From assembly GCA_958369755.1 (NCBI GenBank), contig CATXJC010000023.1, forward strand, positions 1 to 31,529: 31,529 nucleotides of DNA, read 5' to 3'. Made by a program: the position numbers and the translations under genes. Positions 13,720 to 21,741 of the stretch are shown here, piece by piece. Each line of letters starts with the position of its first letter. Positions within the stretch are counted from its first letter, which is position 1. This DNA comes from an uncultured Prevotella sp. GTDB taxonomy: Bacteria; Bacteroidota; Bacteroidia; Bacteroidales; Bacteroidaceae. Below the pieces are notes generated by a model. The model did no database searches. It saw only the letters and a list, made by a program, of their open reading frames with translations, and was not told the origin of the DNA.

Positions 13720-15120
13720 TTAATCTTCTTCATTCTCCAGCAAGTCGGTGCCGAGGTGAGTGGTCTGCTCACGCTTCAATCGGTCGCGCACCTCTTTTGG
13801 TTTGGTGGCGTAGGTAATCATTCGGATAGAATCGTTGTAGCTCACGTACTTCCAGAGCCAGTTGAGCAATACCATTACCTTGTTCTTTACGCCGAGGATG
13901 GAGCGGAGGTGAACTACCAGCCACAATACCCAGGCAAAGAAGCCTTGGCTGTGGAACTTGCCAAGCTCTACTACAGCCTTGTGTCTTCCGATGGTAGCCA
14001 TAGAACCCAAGTTCTTGTAGCGGAATGGCTTGAGCTGCTGGTCGATGTTTTGGGCTGAAGAACCAGGATGCTTCTCTTTCTCCTCATCTGCCTTCGCAAT
14101 CTTCTGGATATTCTTAGCCAGGAGTGCTGCCTGCTGAATGGCTACCTGAGCCAACTGTGGATGACCGCCAGGATAAGCTGGGTCTGTGGTCTGGATACAC
14201 TGGTCGCCGATGGCGAAGAGACCGTCCATGCCAGGGATGCGGTTGAACTCATCTACCACGATGCGGAAACCACGACCCAGATGGTCGCCATCAATACCCG
14301 TGATAGGCTGTGCCTTTACACCGGATACCCAGAGGAAGGTACGGGTAGGAATCTCCTGACCGTCCTTCATCAGAACCTTGTGGTCCTTGTAGTCGGTTAC
14401 CATCTTGCCAAACTGTACATCCACACCCATGCTTGTGAGGAAATCGTATGCTTTCTTAGAAGAGTCCTTTGACATTCCGGCGAGCAGTCTGTCGCCCGCT
14501 TCCAGGAGATAGATGTGCATCAGAGAGGAGTCCATATCCGGATAATCGTAAGGAATCACGTAGCGCTTCATTTCAGAGAGGGCTCCAGCTATCTCCACAC
14601 CTGTGGCACCACCGCCCACAATGACCACGTTCAGGAGTTCCTGTCGCTCCTCTTCTGTGGCACAGGTCAATGCACGCTCCAGGTTACTCAGCACGGCGTT
14701 GCGCAATCCCATTGCCTCTGAAACGGTCTTCATCGGAATAGCCCACTTCTCAATGTTGGCATTGCCATAGAAATTGGTAGTGGTTCCTGCTGCGAACACC
14801 AGATAATCGTACTCAATCTTACCGATGGAAGTCTGCAGAATCTTCTTGTCTGGGAATACGGCTCTCGCTTCTGCCATGCGGAAGTAGAAGTTCTTGCGCT
14901 TGCGGAAAATCTGGCGGAAAGGGAAGGAGATGGAACTTGGGTCGATACCTGCCGAAGCTATCTGATAGATAAGCGGAGGGAACTGATGGAAATTGTTCTT
15001 ATCGATCAACACCACCTGCAGGTTTGAATTGCAGAGGTCTTCTGCCAAACGAAGACCACCGAGTCCGCCACCTACGATAACTACTCTCTTCAACTGATTT
15101 CTCTTGATATTAATGCTCAT
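13720..15120 (-). CDS. ndh: type II NADH:quinone dehydrogenase
   Basis: A 466-residue flavoprotein that oxidises NADH and reduces quinone at the membrane without pumping protons. The FAD Rossmann motif is VVIVGGGLGGLRLAEDL (about 13-29) and the NAD motif is VVIVGGGATGVEIAGAL (about 166-182). The FAD-binding LFAIGDQCI and the quinone-side block HPQLAQVAIQQAALLAKNI are present. The C-terminus has an amphipathic, hydrophobic stretch (FFAWVLWLVVHLRSILG) typical of membrane attachment. The promoter lies about 95 nt upstream, and the leader contains a 13-bp direct repeat. Confidence 0.92.
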   Translation of the reverse strand: MSINIKRNQLKRVVIVGGGLGGLRLAEDLCNSNLQVVLIDKNNFHQFPPLIYQIASAGIDPSSISFPFRQIFRKRKNFYFRMAEARAVFPDKKILQTSIGKIEYDYLVFAAGTTTNFYGNANIEKWAIPMKTVSEAMGLRNAVLSNLERALTCATEEERQELLNVVIVGGGATGVEIAGALSEMKRYVIPYDYPDMDSSLMHIYLLEAGDRLLAGMSKDSSKKAYDFLTSMGVDVQFGKMVTDYKDHKVLMKDGQEIPTRTFLWVSGVKAQPITGIDGDHLGRGFRIVVDEFNRIPGMDGLFAIGDQCIQTTDPAYPGGHPQLAQVAIQQAALLAKNIQKIAKADEEKEKHPGSSAQNIDQQLKPFRYKNLGSMATIGRHKAVVELGKFHSQGFFAWVLWLVVHLRSILGVKNKVMVLLNWLWKYVSYNDSIRMITYATKPKEVRDRLKREQTTHLGTDLLENEED

Positions 15121-15215
15121 AACTACTGCTGTTTTTACATATTAATTACATATATTTGCTGAAAATTCTGTTCTCTATAAGGCGTAATGCCTGGTTCTTG
15201 CTGAAAATTCGACTG

Positions 15216-15245
15216 CAAAGGTACAACTTTTTGATGAGGAGGCAA
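15216..15245 (-). promoter_or_regulatory. ndh promoter
   Basis: A minus-strand TACCTTTG (15216-15223) with TTG 19 nt upstream (15243-15245). Confidence 0.65.
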
Positions 15246-15369
15246 AGGAAGATGGGTAGAAATATGGGATTGAAGCTTGTTGCAATCGTTCTCATTTTAG
15301 ATTTAGTAAGATGAACTTGTAAAATGTAATATTCAGATAGCATTTTTATGAGCATTTTTTCGAGAAATG

Positions 15370-15400
15370 TTGTCGGTTTAAAGGAAAAGTTGTATATTTG
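15370..15400 (+). promoter_or_regulatory. promoter of the LacI-family regulator gene
   Basis: TTG (15370-15372), a 20-nt spacer and TATATTTG (15393-15400) give a leader of about 45 nt to ATG 15449. The stretch 15246-15360 between this and the ndh promoter shows nothing I can identify. Confidence 0.65.
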
Positions 15401-15448
15401 CATCGACAACTTCAAAAGACGAACGATTTTTTAATAAAAAACATCATT

Positions 15449-16453
15449 ATGAAACATGTTACAATTAAGGATATAGCCCGTTCTCTCTGCATCTCGGTCT
15501 CCACTGTTTCCAGAGCGTTGACGGATGACAAGAACATTCGCAAGGAGACGCGCGAGATGGTGGTGGAAGAGGCAAAACGACTCGGCTACAAGCGCAATCC
15601 GGTGGCGATGAACCTGAAGATGGGGCGTACGAACACCATTGGTGTCATCGTGCCGGAGATGCATACCCCTTATGCTTCGCAGGTGATTAATGGTATTCAG
15701 GACGTGCTCTACAAAAAGAACCAGAAGGTGATGATTGCCGAGAGCGATGAGAAACCGGAGCGGGAGTTGGAGAACCTGAAGATGATGGAGCAGTTTATGG
15801 TAGATGGTCTGATTGTGAGCCTCTGCAGCTACCGCAAGAACATAGAAATGTATCAGCAGTTGGCAGCAGATGGTATGGCGATAGTCTTCTACGACCGCAT
15901 TCCATACGGATTGAAAATGCCGCAGGTGATGGTGGATGATAATGTAGATTCTTATTTCATGGTGGAGCATCTGATTCGCCTGGGCAGGAAGCGCATCGTC
16001 TATCTGCAGGGACCCGACGACATTTATAATGCCTATCAGCGAGGCTTGGGTTATCGTGAGGCGATGGAGAAATTCCATCTCTTCGACCCGGAGCTGATTG
16101 TGAAGACGGGAATGACCTTCAAGGATGGAGCTGATGCCATCGACCGTCTTATATATAATAAGGTGGAATTTGATGCCGTCTTCGCCTTTACTGATACTTT
16201 GGCGATAGGTGCGCAGAATCGACTCCGTGCCTTGGGTAGACGGGTGCCGGAAGAGATTTTCGTGGCTGGTTTTTCGGGTACCGAACTATCAACCATCGTA
16301 TCTCCTCAGATTACTACTATGGAGCCTCCGTTGGAGGAGATGGGCAGAAAGGCGGCAGAACTGGTGATGGAGAAAATCAATAATCCGGAGATGGAAGATA
16401 GACAGGTGGTGTTGAAGACCACGATGAAATGTAGAGAATCTACGGGAGAATAA
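15449..16453 (+). CDS. LacI-family transcriptional regulator
   Basis: A 334-residue LacI/GalR repressor. The N-terminal HTH is MKHVTIKDIARSLCISVSTV followed by SRALTDDKNI (residues 1-30), then the hinge helix RNPVAMNLKMGRTNTIGVIVPE, and a periplasmic-binding-protein-like sensor domain to the end (VDGLIVSLCSY, VFYDRIP, AVFAFTDTLAIGAQNRLRALG, TTMEPPLEEMGRKAAELV). I start at 15449, because the longer frame to 15398 would begin inside the promoter. The oxidoreductase and sugar-transporter genes follow in the same direction, so a hexuronate-type inducer is likely, though not proven. Candidate operators are the repeats just downstream at 16519-16558. Confidence 0.9.
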   Translation: MKHVTIKDIARSLCISVSTVSRALTDDKNIRKETREMVVEEAKRLGYKRNPVAMNLKMGRTNTIGVIVPEMHTPYASQVINGIQDVLYKKNQKVMIAESDEKPERELENLKMMEQFMVDGLIVSLCSYRKNIEMYQQLAADGMAIVFYDRIPYGLKMPQVMVDDNVDSYFMVEHLIRLGRKRIVYLQGPDDIYNAYQRGLGYREAMEKFHLFDPELIVKTGMTFKDGADAIDRLIYNKVEFDAVFAFTDTLAIGAQNRLRALGRRVPEEIFVAGFSGTELSTIVSPQITTMEPPLEEMGRKAAELVMEKINNPEMEDRQVVLKTTMKCRESTGE

Positions 16454-16518
16454 TCAAACTTCGTGGTTTCCGGTAATCACTAGAAAGTGGTTCTCGGTAA
16501 TCGCCTGAAAGTATTTAA
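16447..16518 (+). repeat. 24-bp direct repeats after the LacI gene
   Basis: Units at 16471-16494 and 16495-16518 share GGTAATC and GAAAGT. A weaker third copy (TAATCA, then CGTGGTT) overlaps the LacI stop codon. They lie directly upstream of the AACGTTTGC sites. Confidence 0.65.
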
Positions 16519-16558
16519 AACGTTTGCAGAAATTGGGAACGTTTGCGGGAACGTTTGC
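16519..16558 (+). promoter_or_regulatory. candidate LacI operators: three AACGTTTGC direct repeats
   Basis: AACGTTTGC occurs at 16519-16527, 16538-16546 and 16550-16558. ACGT-centred half-sites of this kind are typical of LacI-family operators. They lie 45-85 bp upstream of the -7 box at 16604-16611 and right after a LacI-family gene. Confidence 0.6.
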
Positions 16559-16603
16559 AAGTTTTTTTCGAAAAAAATATCTTTTTATCTCGAAAAAACG
16601 CAA

Positions 16604-16611
16604 TATCTTTG
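16604..16611 (+). promoter_or_regulatory. -7 box for the oxidoreductase-transporter unit (TATCTTTG)
   Basis: TATCTTTG with no TTG at the usual distance, so it may need an activator or be weak. The leader is about 95 nt to ATG 16714. Confidence 0.55.
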
Positions 16612-16713
16612 CCATCGGAAACGGGAGATAAGATAGCTGAGGAAACTCCTCGGCTACTTGCTTCCCCAAAAATGAATAAACAATTAATATTTACAGCTAA
16701 CAATAAAAGAATT

Positions 16714-18210
16714 ATGGCAAATTTAGTGAATGCAAACGCAGCAAATGCAGCTCTGGTAGTAAAAGGTTATGCTTATAACCGCAGTTTGGTAAAGGCAGGT
16801 ATCCTGCACTTCGGAGTAGGTAACTTCCATCGTGCTCATCTGGAGTTCATGACCAACATGCTCCTCGAGAACAATACCCAGCAGAACTGGGGTATCTGTG
16901 GAGCAATGATTCTCCCAGGCGATGAGCGTCTCTACCACGCCCTGAAGAAGCAGGACGGTGAATACACCCTTACCGTATGTGGATGCGACGACAGCATCCA
17001 GGTTTTTCAGTTGGGTGCGCTCGTTGAACTCTATTGGGGCATTGAGGAGCAGGAACAGATTCTGAACAAGATTGCGTCTAAGGATATCAAGATCATCACC
17101 CTCACTATTACCGAGGGCGGATACAACATTTCACGTCAGAGTGGCGAATTCATGCTCGACAATGCGCAGGTGGCTCACGATATTGAGAATCCTGCCAAGC
17201 CGGTTACAGCCTTCGGATATGTAGCCGAGGGATTGCGTCGCCGCAAGGCAGCAGGCAATGGTCCTATCACCATCCTTTCCTGCGATAATCTGCAGCACAA
17301 TGGCAATACAGCCCGCAAGGCTTTCATGGCTTTCGTGGGAGCTCAGGATAAGGAACTCGCTGCCTGGATGGAGGAGAACGTTACCTTCCCAAACTCAATG
17401 GTTGACCGCATTACTCCAGCTACCCGTCCTGCCGACATCGAGCGACTGAATGCTCAGAACGGCACTTGCGATGAGGCTCCTGTTTATTGCGAGGATTTCA
17501 TCCAGTGGGTAGTAGAGGATAATTTTGCAGCCGGTCGCCCAGCATGGGAAACCGTGGGTGCTCAGATGACCGACGATGTGACTGCCTTCGAGAATATGAA
17601 GCTTTCTCTCCTGAATGCTTCTCATACATTGCTCTCTTATCCATCTTTCCTCGGCGGTTACCGCAAGGTAGATGCAGCCATGCACGATGAGAGAATCCGT
17701 AAGTTTGTACGTGCCTTCATGGACGATGACATTACTCCTTACGTGCCAGCTCCAAAGGATACTGATCTCGAGGCATACAAGCAGTGCCTGGTTGAGCGCT
17801 TCGGCAACCGCATGGTCAGCGACCAGGTGGCTCGTCTCTGCTTCGATGGTGCCAGCAAGTTCCCGGTTTACGTAATGCCGAACCTGGAGAAGATGATTGC
17901 TGATGATGCTTCTGGCAAGCGCCAGAATGTGGAGTTCAAGCGTGTGGCTTACCTCTTTGCTGCTTACCGTCATTATCTGAAGTATCAGGTAGATGACAAT
18001 GGTGATGCATTCGAAGTGGCAGATCCATGGCTTACCGTTGATGACCATAAGGCCATCGATAGCGATGATGCGCTCGATTTTCTCGGCATTTCAGCCTTTA
18101 CAAGTACCGATCTCAAGGCTGCTCCTCATTTCGTAGAGCTTTACTTGAAGATGGTAGAAGACATCAAGGCAAAGGGTGCCATGAAGGTTTTGGAAGATGA
18201 AATCTTGTAA
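16714..18210 (+). CDS. mannitol dehydrogenase family oxidoreductase (UxuB/UxaB-like)
   Basis: A 498-residue NAD(P)-dependent long-chain polyol dehydrogenase. The nucleotide-binding start is ILHFGVGNFHRAHLEFM (about 29-45). The catalytic block KLSLLNASH supplies Lys296, Asn301 and His304, matching the Lys-Asn-His set of mannitol 2-dehydrogenase. FPNSMVDRITPAT is also conserved. Members reduce fructuronate to mannonate, tagaturonate to altronate, or fructose to mannitol. Motifs alone do not separate these. I favour a hexuronate reductase because of the GH28 enzyme upstream and the MFS carrier downstream. The frame extends 57 codons further upstream, but that part crosses the promoter, so I use MANLVNAN at 16714. 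Confidence 0.85.
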   Translation: MANLVNANAANAALVVKGYAYNRSLVKAGILHFGVGNFHRAHLEFMTNMLLENNTQQNWGICGAMILPGDERLYHALKKQDGEYTLTVCGCDDSIQVFQLGALVELYWGIEEQEQILNKIASKDIKIITLTITEGGYNISRQSGEFMLDNAQVAHDIENPAKPVTAFGYVAEGLRRRKAAGNGPITILSCDNLQHNGNTARKAFMAFVGAQDKELAAWMEENVTFPNSMVDRITPATRPADIERLNAQNGTCDEAPVYCEDFIQWVVEDNFAAGRPAWETVGAQMTDDVTAFENMKLSLLNASHTLLSYPSFLGGYRKVDAAMHDERIRKFVRAFMDDDITPYVPAPKDTDLEAYKQCLVERFGNRMVSDQVARLCFDGASKFPVYVMPNLEKMIADDASGKRQNVEFKRVAYLFAAYRHYLKYQVDDNGDAFEVADPWLTVDDHKAIDSDDALDFLGISAFTSTDLKAAPHFVELYLKMVEDIKAKGAMKVLEDEIL

Positions 18211-18213
18211 TAT

Positions 18214-18299
18214 AGAGAGAAACTCTTGAAAATAAGAGTCAGGTGTTTTTATGGATTGTTTAATTCGTCGAAACACCTGACGATAGCGTAACTTTCTCT
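18214..18299 (+). promoter_or_regulatory. structured intergenic RNA before the MFS gene
   Basis: GTCAGGTGTTT (18238-18248) pairs perfectly with AAACACCTGAC (18271-18281). The flanks AGAGAAA (18216-18222) and TTTCTCT (18293-18299) also pair. ACTCTT/AAGAGT (18222-18227, 18234-18239) could form a small competing hairpin. No U-run follows, so it is not a standard terminator. Confidence 0.5.
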
Positions 18300-18318
18300 A
18301 ATTTAAACCTAGATAAAC

Positions 18319-19626
18319 ATGAAACAATCGATAACGCTTAGGAGTGCAGGACCATTTCTACTCCTGACATTCATCTATTTTATAGTGGGCTTCCTTACTA
18401 CCGTCAACGGTCAGTGTCAGGGTCCCTTGAAGATAGCCTTCCTCTCGGAGGTTACCACTACCAAGAACTCCCTGGCAACGCTCATCTCCTTCGCTTTCTT
18501 CCTGGGCTATCTGCTCAATAGTGCGAAGACGGGACGCTTGCTCAACAAAGTGGGCTATAAAAAGACGCTCATCCGTTCGATGCTGGTAATGGTGCTGGGA
18601 CTTGCCTTCTATCTTGCTTCGGCGCTGATTGCTGAATATTGGGGTGGGGCAGGCGTGCATCTCTCGCAGGATTTCGTACCATTCGGATATTTCGTTTTCC
18701 TTTTCGGATCTTATCTGATGGGTACGTCAGCGGCAATGCTTCAGGTGGTGATCAATCCTTACATTGCTGCCTATCCTTTGCCGGGACCCCAACCGGTGCA
18801 GCGCATGAACTTCACCTGTGCGGTGAATTCTTTCGGAACTACCATCGCTCCATTCTTCGTAACGGGCGTGATGTTTGCAGGTGTGTCCCTGGATTGTGTT
18901 TCTGCCGACCAGCTCACCATTCCATTCCTGGTAATGATGCTCATCATTGCCTTTACAACATGGAGCACTTCCAAGGCGAATCTTCCAGACATTGAGGGTA
19001 CGAGAGAGGAGACTCAAAATGTGGAATCTGAAGGAAAGACAACTCCTTTTGATGATTCCAGAAATGCGAAGAAACGCAGCATCTGGTCGTTCCGCCATTT
19101 GAAATATGGTGTGATTACCATCTTCTTCTATGTGGGAACCGAGGTGGGAATCGGCAACAATATGAATCTCCATGCAATGGATTTGATGGGACATGGTTAC
19201 GATTTTTCTCCAGCCCTTCTTGCCACACTCTATTGGGGTGGATTCATGATTGGCAGAATGGTTTCTGCCGGTTTGAAGAACGTGGCACCTCGCCCTATGC
19301 TCATCACCGTTACGGTGGCGGCAATCGTATTGATGTCTGTTTCCATGTTTACCGAGAATCTCTGGCTGATGGCTGCTGTGGGATTATTTCATAGTGTGAT
19401 GTGGAGTTGCATCTTTACTTTGGCGGTGGATGGCTTGAAGGAATATACTTCCAAGGCTTCGGGCGTGTTTATGATGGGAGTTTTCGGTGGTGCAGTATTC
19501 CCTGTGCTTCAGGGTTTGCTTGCCGATTATATCGGTTCGTGGCAGTTCACCTGGCTCGTTCCTCTCTTCTGCGAGTTCGTTATCCTTTGGTACGGACTTG
19601 TGGGGTATAAGAAGCAGGAAGCATAA
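18319..19626 (+). CDS. MFS sugar transporter, FHS (fucose permease)-like
   Basis: A 435-residue major facilitator protein with about 12 hydrophobic helices. The first carries FIYFIVGFLTTVNGQCQGPLK. RTGRLLNKVGYKK-type loops and the long charged central loop (about 225-255, GTREETQNVESEGKTTPFDD) are as expected between the two six-helix halves. FHS members import sugars with protons. Downstream of the UxuB-like gene, the cargo is probably a uronic acid or related monosaccharide, which is inference. It is separated from that gene by 108 nt containing a strong hairpin and ends before a terminator. Confidence 0.82.
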   Translation: MKQSITLRSAGPFLLLTFIYFIVGFLTTVNGQCQGPLKIAFLSEVTTTKNSLATLISFAFFLGYLLNSAKTGRLLNKVGYKKTLIRSMLVMVLGLAFYLASALIAEYWGGAGVHLSQDFVPFGYFVFLFGSYLMGTSAAMLQVVINPYIAAYPLPGPQPVQRMNFTCAVNSFGTTIAPFFVTGVMFAGVSLDCVSADQLTIPFLVMMLIIAFTTWSTSKANLPDIEGTREETQNVESEGKTTPFDDSRNAKKRSIWSFRHLKYGVITIFFYVGTEVGIGNNMNLHAMDLMGHGYDFSPALLATLYWGGFMIGRMVSAGLKNVAPRPMLITVTVAAIVLMSVSMFTENLWLMAAVGLFHSVMWSCIFTLAVDGLKEYTSKASGVFMMGVFGGAVFPVLQGLLADYIGSWQFTWLVPLFCEFVILWYGLVGYKKQEA

Positions 19627-19665
19627 AAGGCAATAGTTATAATAAATAATCGTTATAATAAACAT

Positions 19666-19705
19666 AAAAACCGGGATGTTTTTTATTCGAAGCATCCCGG
19701 TTTTT
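19666..19705. terminator. bidirectional terminator
   Basis: AAAAACCGGGATG (19666-19678) pairs with CATCCCGGTTTTT (19693-19705). A-run and T-run flanks on both sides suit both the plus-strand MFS gene and the minus-strand umuD. Confidence 0.9.
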
Positions 19706-19730
19706 CTATCTCTTCAATTTCTCTTTTTTA

Positions 19731-20189
19731 TCATTCCGCAATCTGATGAATCACATAGGTAACCACGCCCCAAATCATGAATCGGTTGGTTTCATCTACC
19801 CTGATAGGGGAGAAGTTCTTGTTCCATGGGATGAGCCAGCCGAAGGTGCCGCTCTCATCCATCTTGAACTGCTTGATGGTGAATTCGCCATCTACGAAGG
19901 CGATGACGAAATTGCCGTTGGAGGGTTCTATCTGCCGGTCAACTACAGCGAGATCACCGTCCAGAATGCCTGCATCCTGCATGCTGTCGCCAGATATGCG
20001 CACGTAGAAGGTGGCCTCACGATGGCGAACCAGAATATCGTTGAGGTCTATCTCTCCCTCCATATAGTCTTGGGCTGGCGAAGGGAAACCTGCTTTTACG
20101 CTTTGCTCTGCCAGCGGAATAGGCATCTTGGCTCCGAATTCCGCAGGGTGAAATGTCAGTTTTATCTTGTTATCGTTATTCTTATTCAT
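19731..20189 (-). CDS. umuD: UmuD-like self-cleaving polymerase V subunit
   Basis: A 152-residue LexA/UmuD-family protein without a DNA-binding domain. The cleavage site Ala33-Gly34 lies in VKAGFPSPAQDY. Catalytic Ser69 is in ISGDSMQDAG and Lys106 in EFTIKQF. After RecA-stimulated self-cleavage, UmuD' joins UmuC to form error-prone DNA polymerase V. Its ATG overlaps the umuC stop by 4 nt (ATGA), so the two are translationally coupled with umuC first, the reverse of E. coli umuDC. It ends at the terminator at 19666-19705. Confidence 0.93.
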   Translation of the reverse strand: MNKNNDNKIKLTFHPAEFGAKMPIPLAEQSVKAGFPSPAQDYMEGEIDLNDILVRHREATFYVRISGDSMQDAGILDGDLAVVDRQIEPSNGNFVIAFVDGEFTIKQFKMDESGTFGWLIPWNKNFSPIRVDETNRFMIWGVVTYVIHQIAE

Positions 20190-21571
20190 TTTGTTTTTAC
20201 TTTCAGAATATCATGGATGTTCGTGGTAAACTGCTTCGACATGTACTCGCGTTTCAGGTCGAATCGGCAGTCTGTGCCTTGTATGGCCTGGCGTATGGTG
20301 CCATAACCATTCTTCCGGTTGATGGCGTCGATAGCCTCCATCAGCTTTTTTTGCTTGCTTCGGTCGATGGGGTCGAAGAGGTCTTGCTGGCGAGGATGGT
20401 CGGGTGAGATTTGCCACAGGATAACGCCAGCTTTCTTGAAGTGAAACGACATGTCGGGGTGATCGGGCCTGCTGTCTGCCATCGGTTTCGGGTATTTAGC
20501 CCGGAGAATACTGAGGGCGGCACCTACTATTTCTTCCTGCGCATTAGTGGCGATGGGCAGGGTGAGGGAATCGTGGATGGTGTATTCAGGCACATGCTCG
20601 TTAAAACGGGAAGTCCATGCGAACACTGTGATGCCCTGACATACGCTACCTTGTCTCCTTAATTTTTCTGTACAACGTACAGCGAAATTAGCCACGGCTT
20701 CTTCTATCACATTTTTGTCGGTAATGCCCTCGTCGGCAAAACTCCTGCTGGTGCAGATGCTCTTCTTCTGCGGCAATTCCTCGATGCTGATGCAGCTTTC
20801 GCCATTCAGTTCTTTCCATGTTCTTAGGGTGGTGATATTGAAATGGCTGCGGACCCAACTTTCTTTCTTGTCGGCAAACTGAGCGGCGGTCCTGATGCCC
20901 ATATAATCGAGCTTTCGGGCTATCTGCCTGCCTATTCCCCATACATCTTCTACGGAGAAGAGAGACAGCGCCTTGTGTCTCCGTTCATCCGTGTCGATGA
21001 GGCAGCAGCCTTGGAAGCCCTTGTATTTCTTGGCGAATTTAGAGCCGATTTTCGCCAATGTCTTCGTTTCTGCAATGCCTACGGATATCGGGATTCCAAC
21101 AGCCCGAAGTACATCTGCCGATATTTTGGAGCCATAGCGATGGAGCAGGCTATCGGGCTTTTCTGATAGCTCGTCTATTGTCATTTTTTTGAACAAAGTA
21201 GGATGGTCTTCCGCATGCTCCCGAAAGAAAACTTTCGCAATTGATTCGTCTGCCTCGAAGAAACTCTCATCAATAGAGTATTGGTCGATGCGTGGGGAAT
21301 AATGGGATAGCATCGACATCACGCGGTTGGAGAGCGAACCGTAGAGCGTATAGTTGCTGGAGAAGATAGCCACTCCTTCAGCCTCCAGTTTTTCCTTCAC
21401 CTGATAGAACGGGTCGCCCATCTTATAGCCCAATGCCTTGGCTTCTTCAGAGCGTGCGATGACGCACCCGTCGTTGTTGCTCAATACAACCACGGGCTTT
21501 CCTGTCAGGTCGGGGCGAAACACTCGCTCGCACGAACAGTAGAAGTTGTTGCAGTCTGCCAGTCCTATCAT
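20186..21571 (-). CDS. umuC: Y-family DNA polymerase, UmuC-like
   Basis: A 461-residue error-prone translesion polymerase. The N-terminal palm has MIGLADCNNFY with catalytic Asp6, VVVLSNNDGCVIARS, and the second metal site YSIDESFFE. The helix-hairpin-helix region is SVEDVWGIGRQIARKLDYMGI. The little-finger and C-terminal UmuC-specific part runs to the end (KAGVILWQISPD, RKNGYGTIRQAIQG). The length is slightly above E. coli UmuC (422 aa). It is the first gene of the umuC-umuD pair. The promoter box is at 21622-21629, and a palindrome overlaps the expected transcription start, as a repressor site would. Confidence 0.94.
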   Translation of the reverse strand: MIGLADCNNFYCSCERVFRPDLTGKPVVVLSNNDGCVIARSEEAKALGYKMGDPFYQVKEKLEAEGVAIFSSNYTLYGSLSNRVMSMLSHYSPRIDQYSIDESFFEADESIAKVFFREHAEDHPTLFKKMTIDELSEKPDSLLHRYGSKISADVLRAVGIPISVGIAETKTLAKIGSKFAKKYKGFQGCCLIDTDERRHKALSLFSVEDVWGIGRQIARKLDYMGIRTAAQFADKKESWVRSHFNITTLRTWKELNGESCISIEELPQKKSICTSRSFADEGITDKNVIEEAVANFAVRCTEKLRRQGSVCQGITVFAWTSRFNEHVPEYTIHDSLTLPIATNAQEEIVGAALSILRAKYPKPMADSRPDHPDMSFHFKKAGVILWQISPDHPRQQDLFDPIDRSKQKKLMEAIDAINRKNGYGTIRQAIQGTDCRFDLKREYMSKQFTTNIHDILKVKTK

Positions 21572-21598
21572 ATCTTATCATTAACACCTCTTGTTATC

Positions 21599-21613
21599 AC
21601 CAGAAATCCTGGT
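21599..21613. promoter_or_regulatory. palindrome at the umuC transcription start
   Basis: ACCAG-AAATC-CTGGT, placed 9 bp downstream of the minus-strand -7 box (21622-21629), on the likely start site. A candidate SOS-type repressor operator, by position only. Confidence 0.4.
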
Positions 21614-21621
21614 ATGATGTG

Positions 21622-21629
21622 CAAAAATA
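21622..21629 (-). promoter_or_regulatory. umuC -7 box (TATTTTTG)
   Basis: A minus-strand TATTTTTG, about 50 nt before the umuC start. Confidence 0.55.
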
Positions 21630-21670
21630 CAAAAAATAATCCGAAAAAGATAGTTTTTCATTCAAGTTTT

Positions 21671-21700
21671 TTGTCGTTTCGTAATTTATTCTTACCTTTG
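21671..21700 (+). promoter_or_regulatory. promoter of the nitroreductase gene
   Basis: TTG (21671-21673), a 19-nt spacer and TACCTTTG (21693-21700). The leader is about 35 nt. Confidence 0.65.
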
Positions 21701-21741
21701 TGGTCATAAGCTAGTATTGAAACATCATAAAACTGAACGAT

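Noticed and set aside
13720..14472. Plus-strand ORFs opposite ndh
   Set aside because: They are antisense shadows; the minus-strand frame has clear flavoprotein motifs.
15146..15415. 89-aa minus-strand ORF between ndh and the LacI gene
   Set aside because: It covers both promoters and has no recognisable domain.
16543..16713. 57-residue N-terminal extension of the mannitol-dehydrogenase-like protein
   Set aside because: It covers an operator repeat and the -7 box, and the family begins at the later methionine.
18238..18281. Terminator after the oxidoreductase gene
   Set aside because: No U-run follows the stem, and the next gene has no visible promoter of its own.
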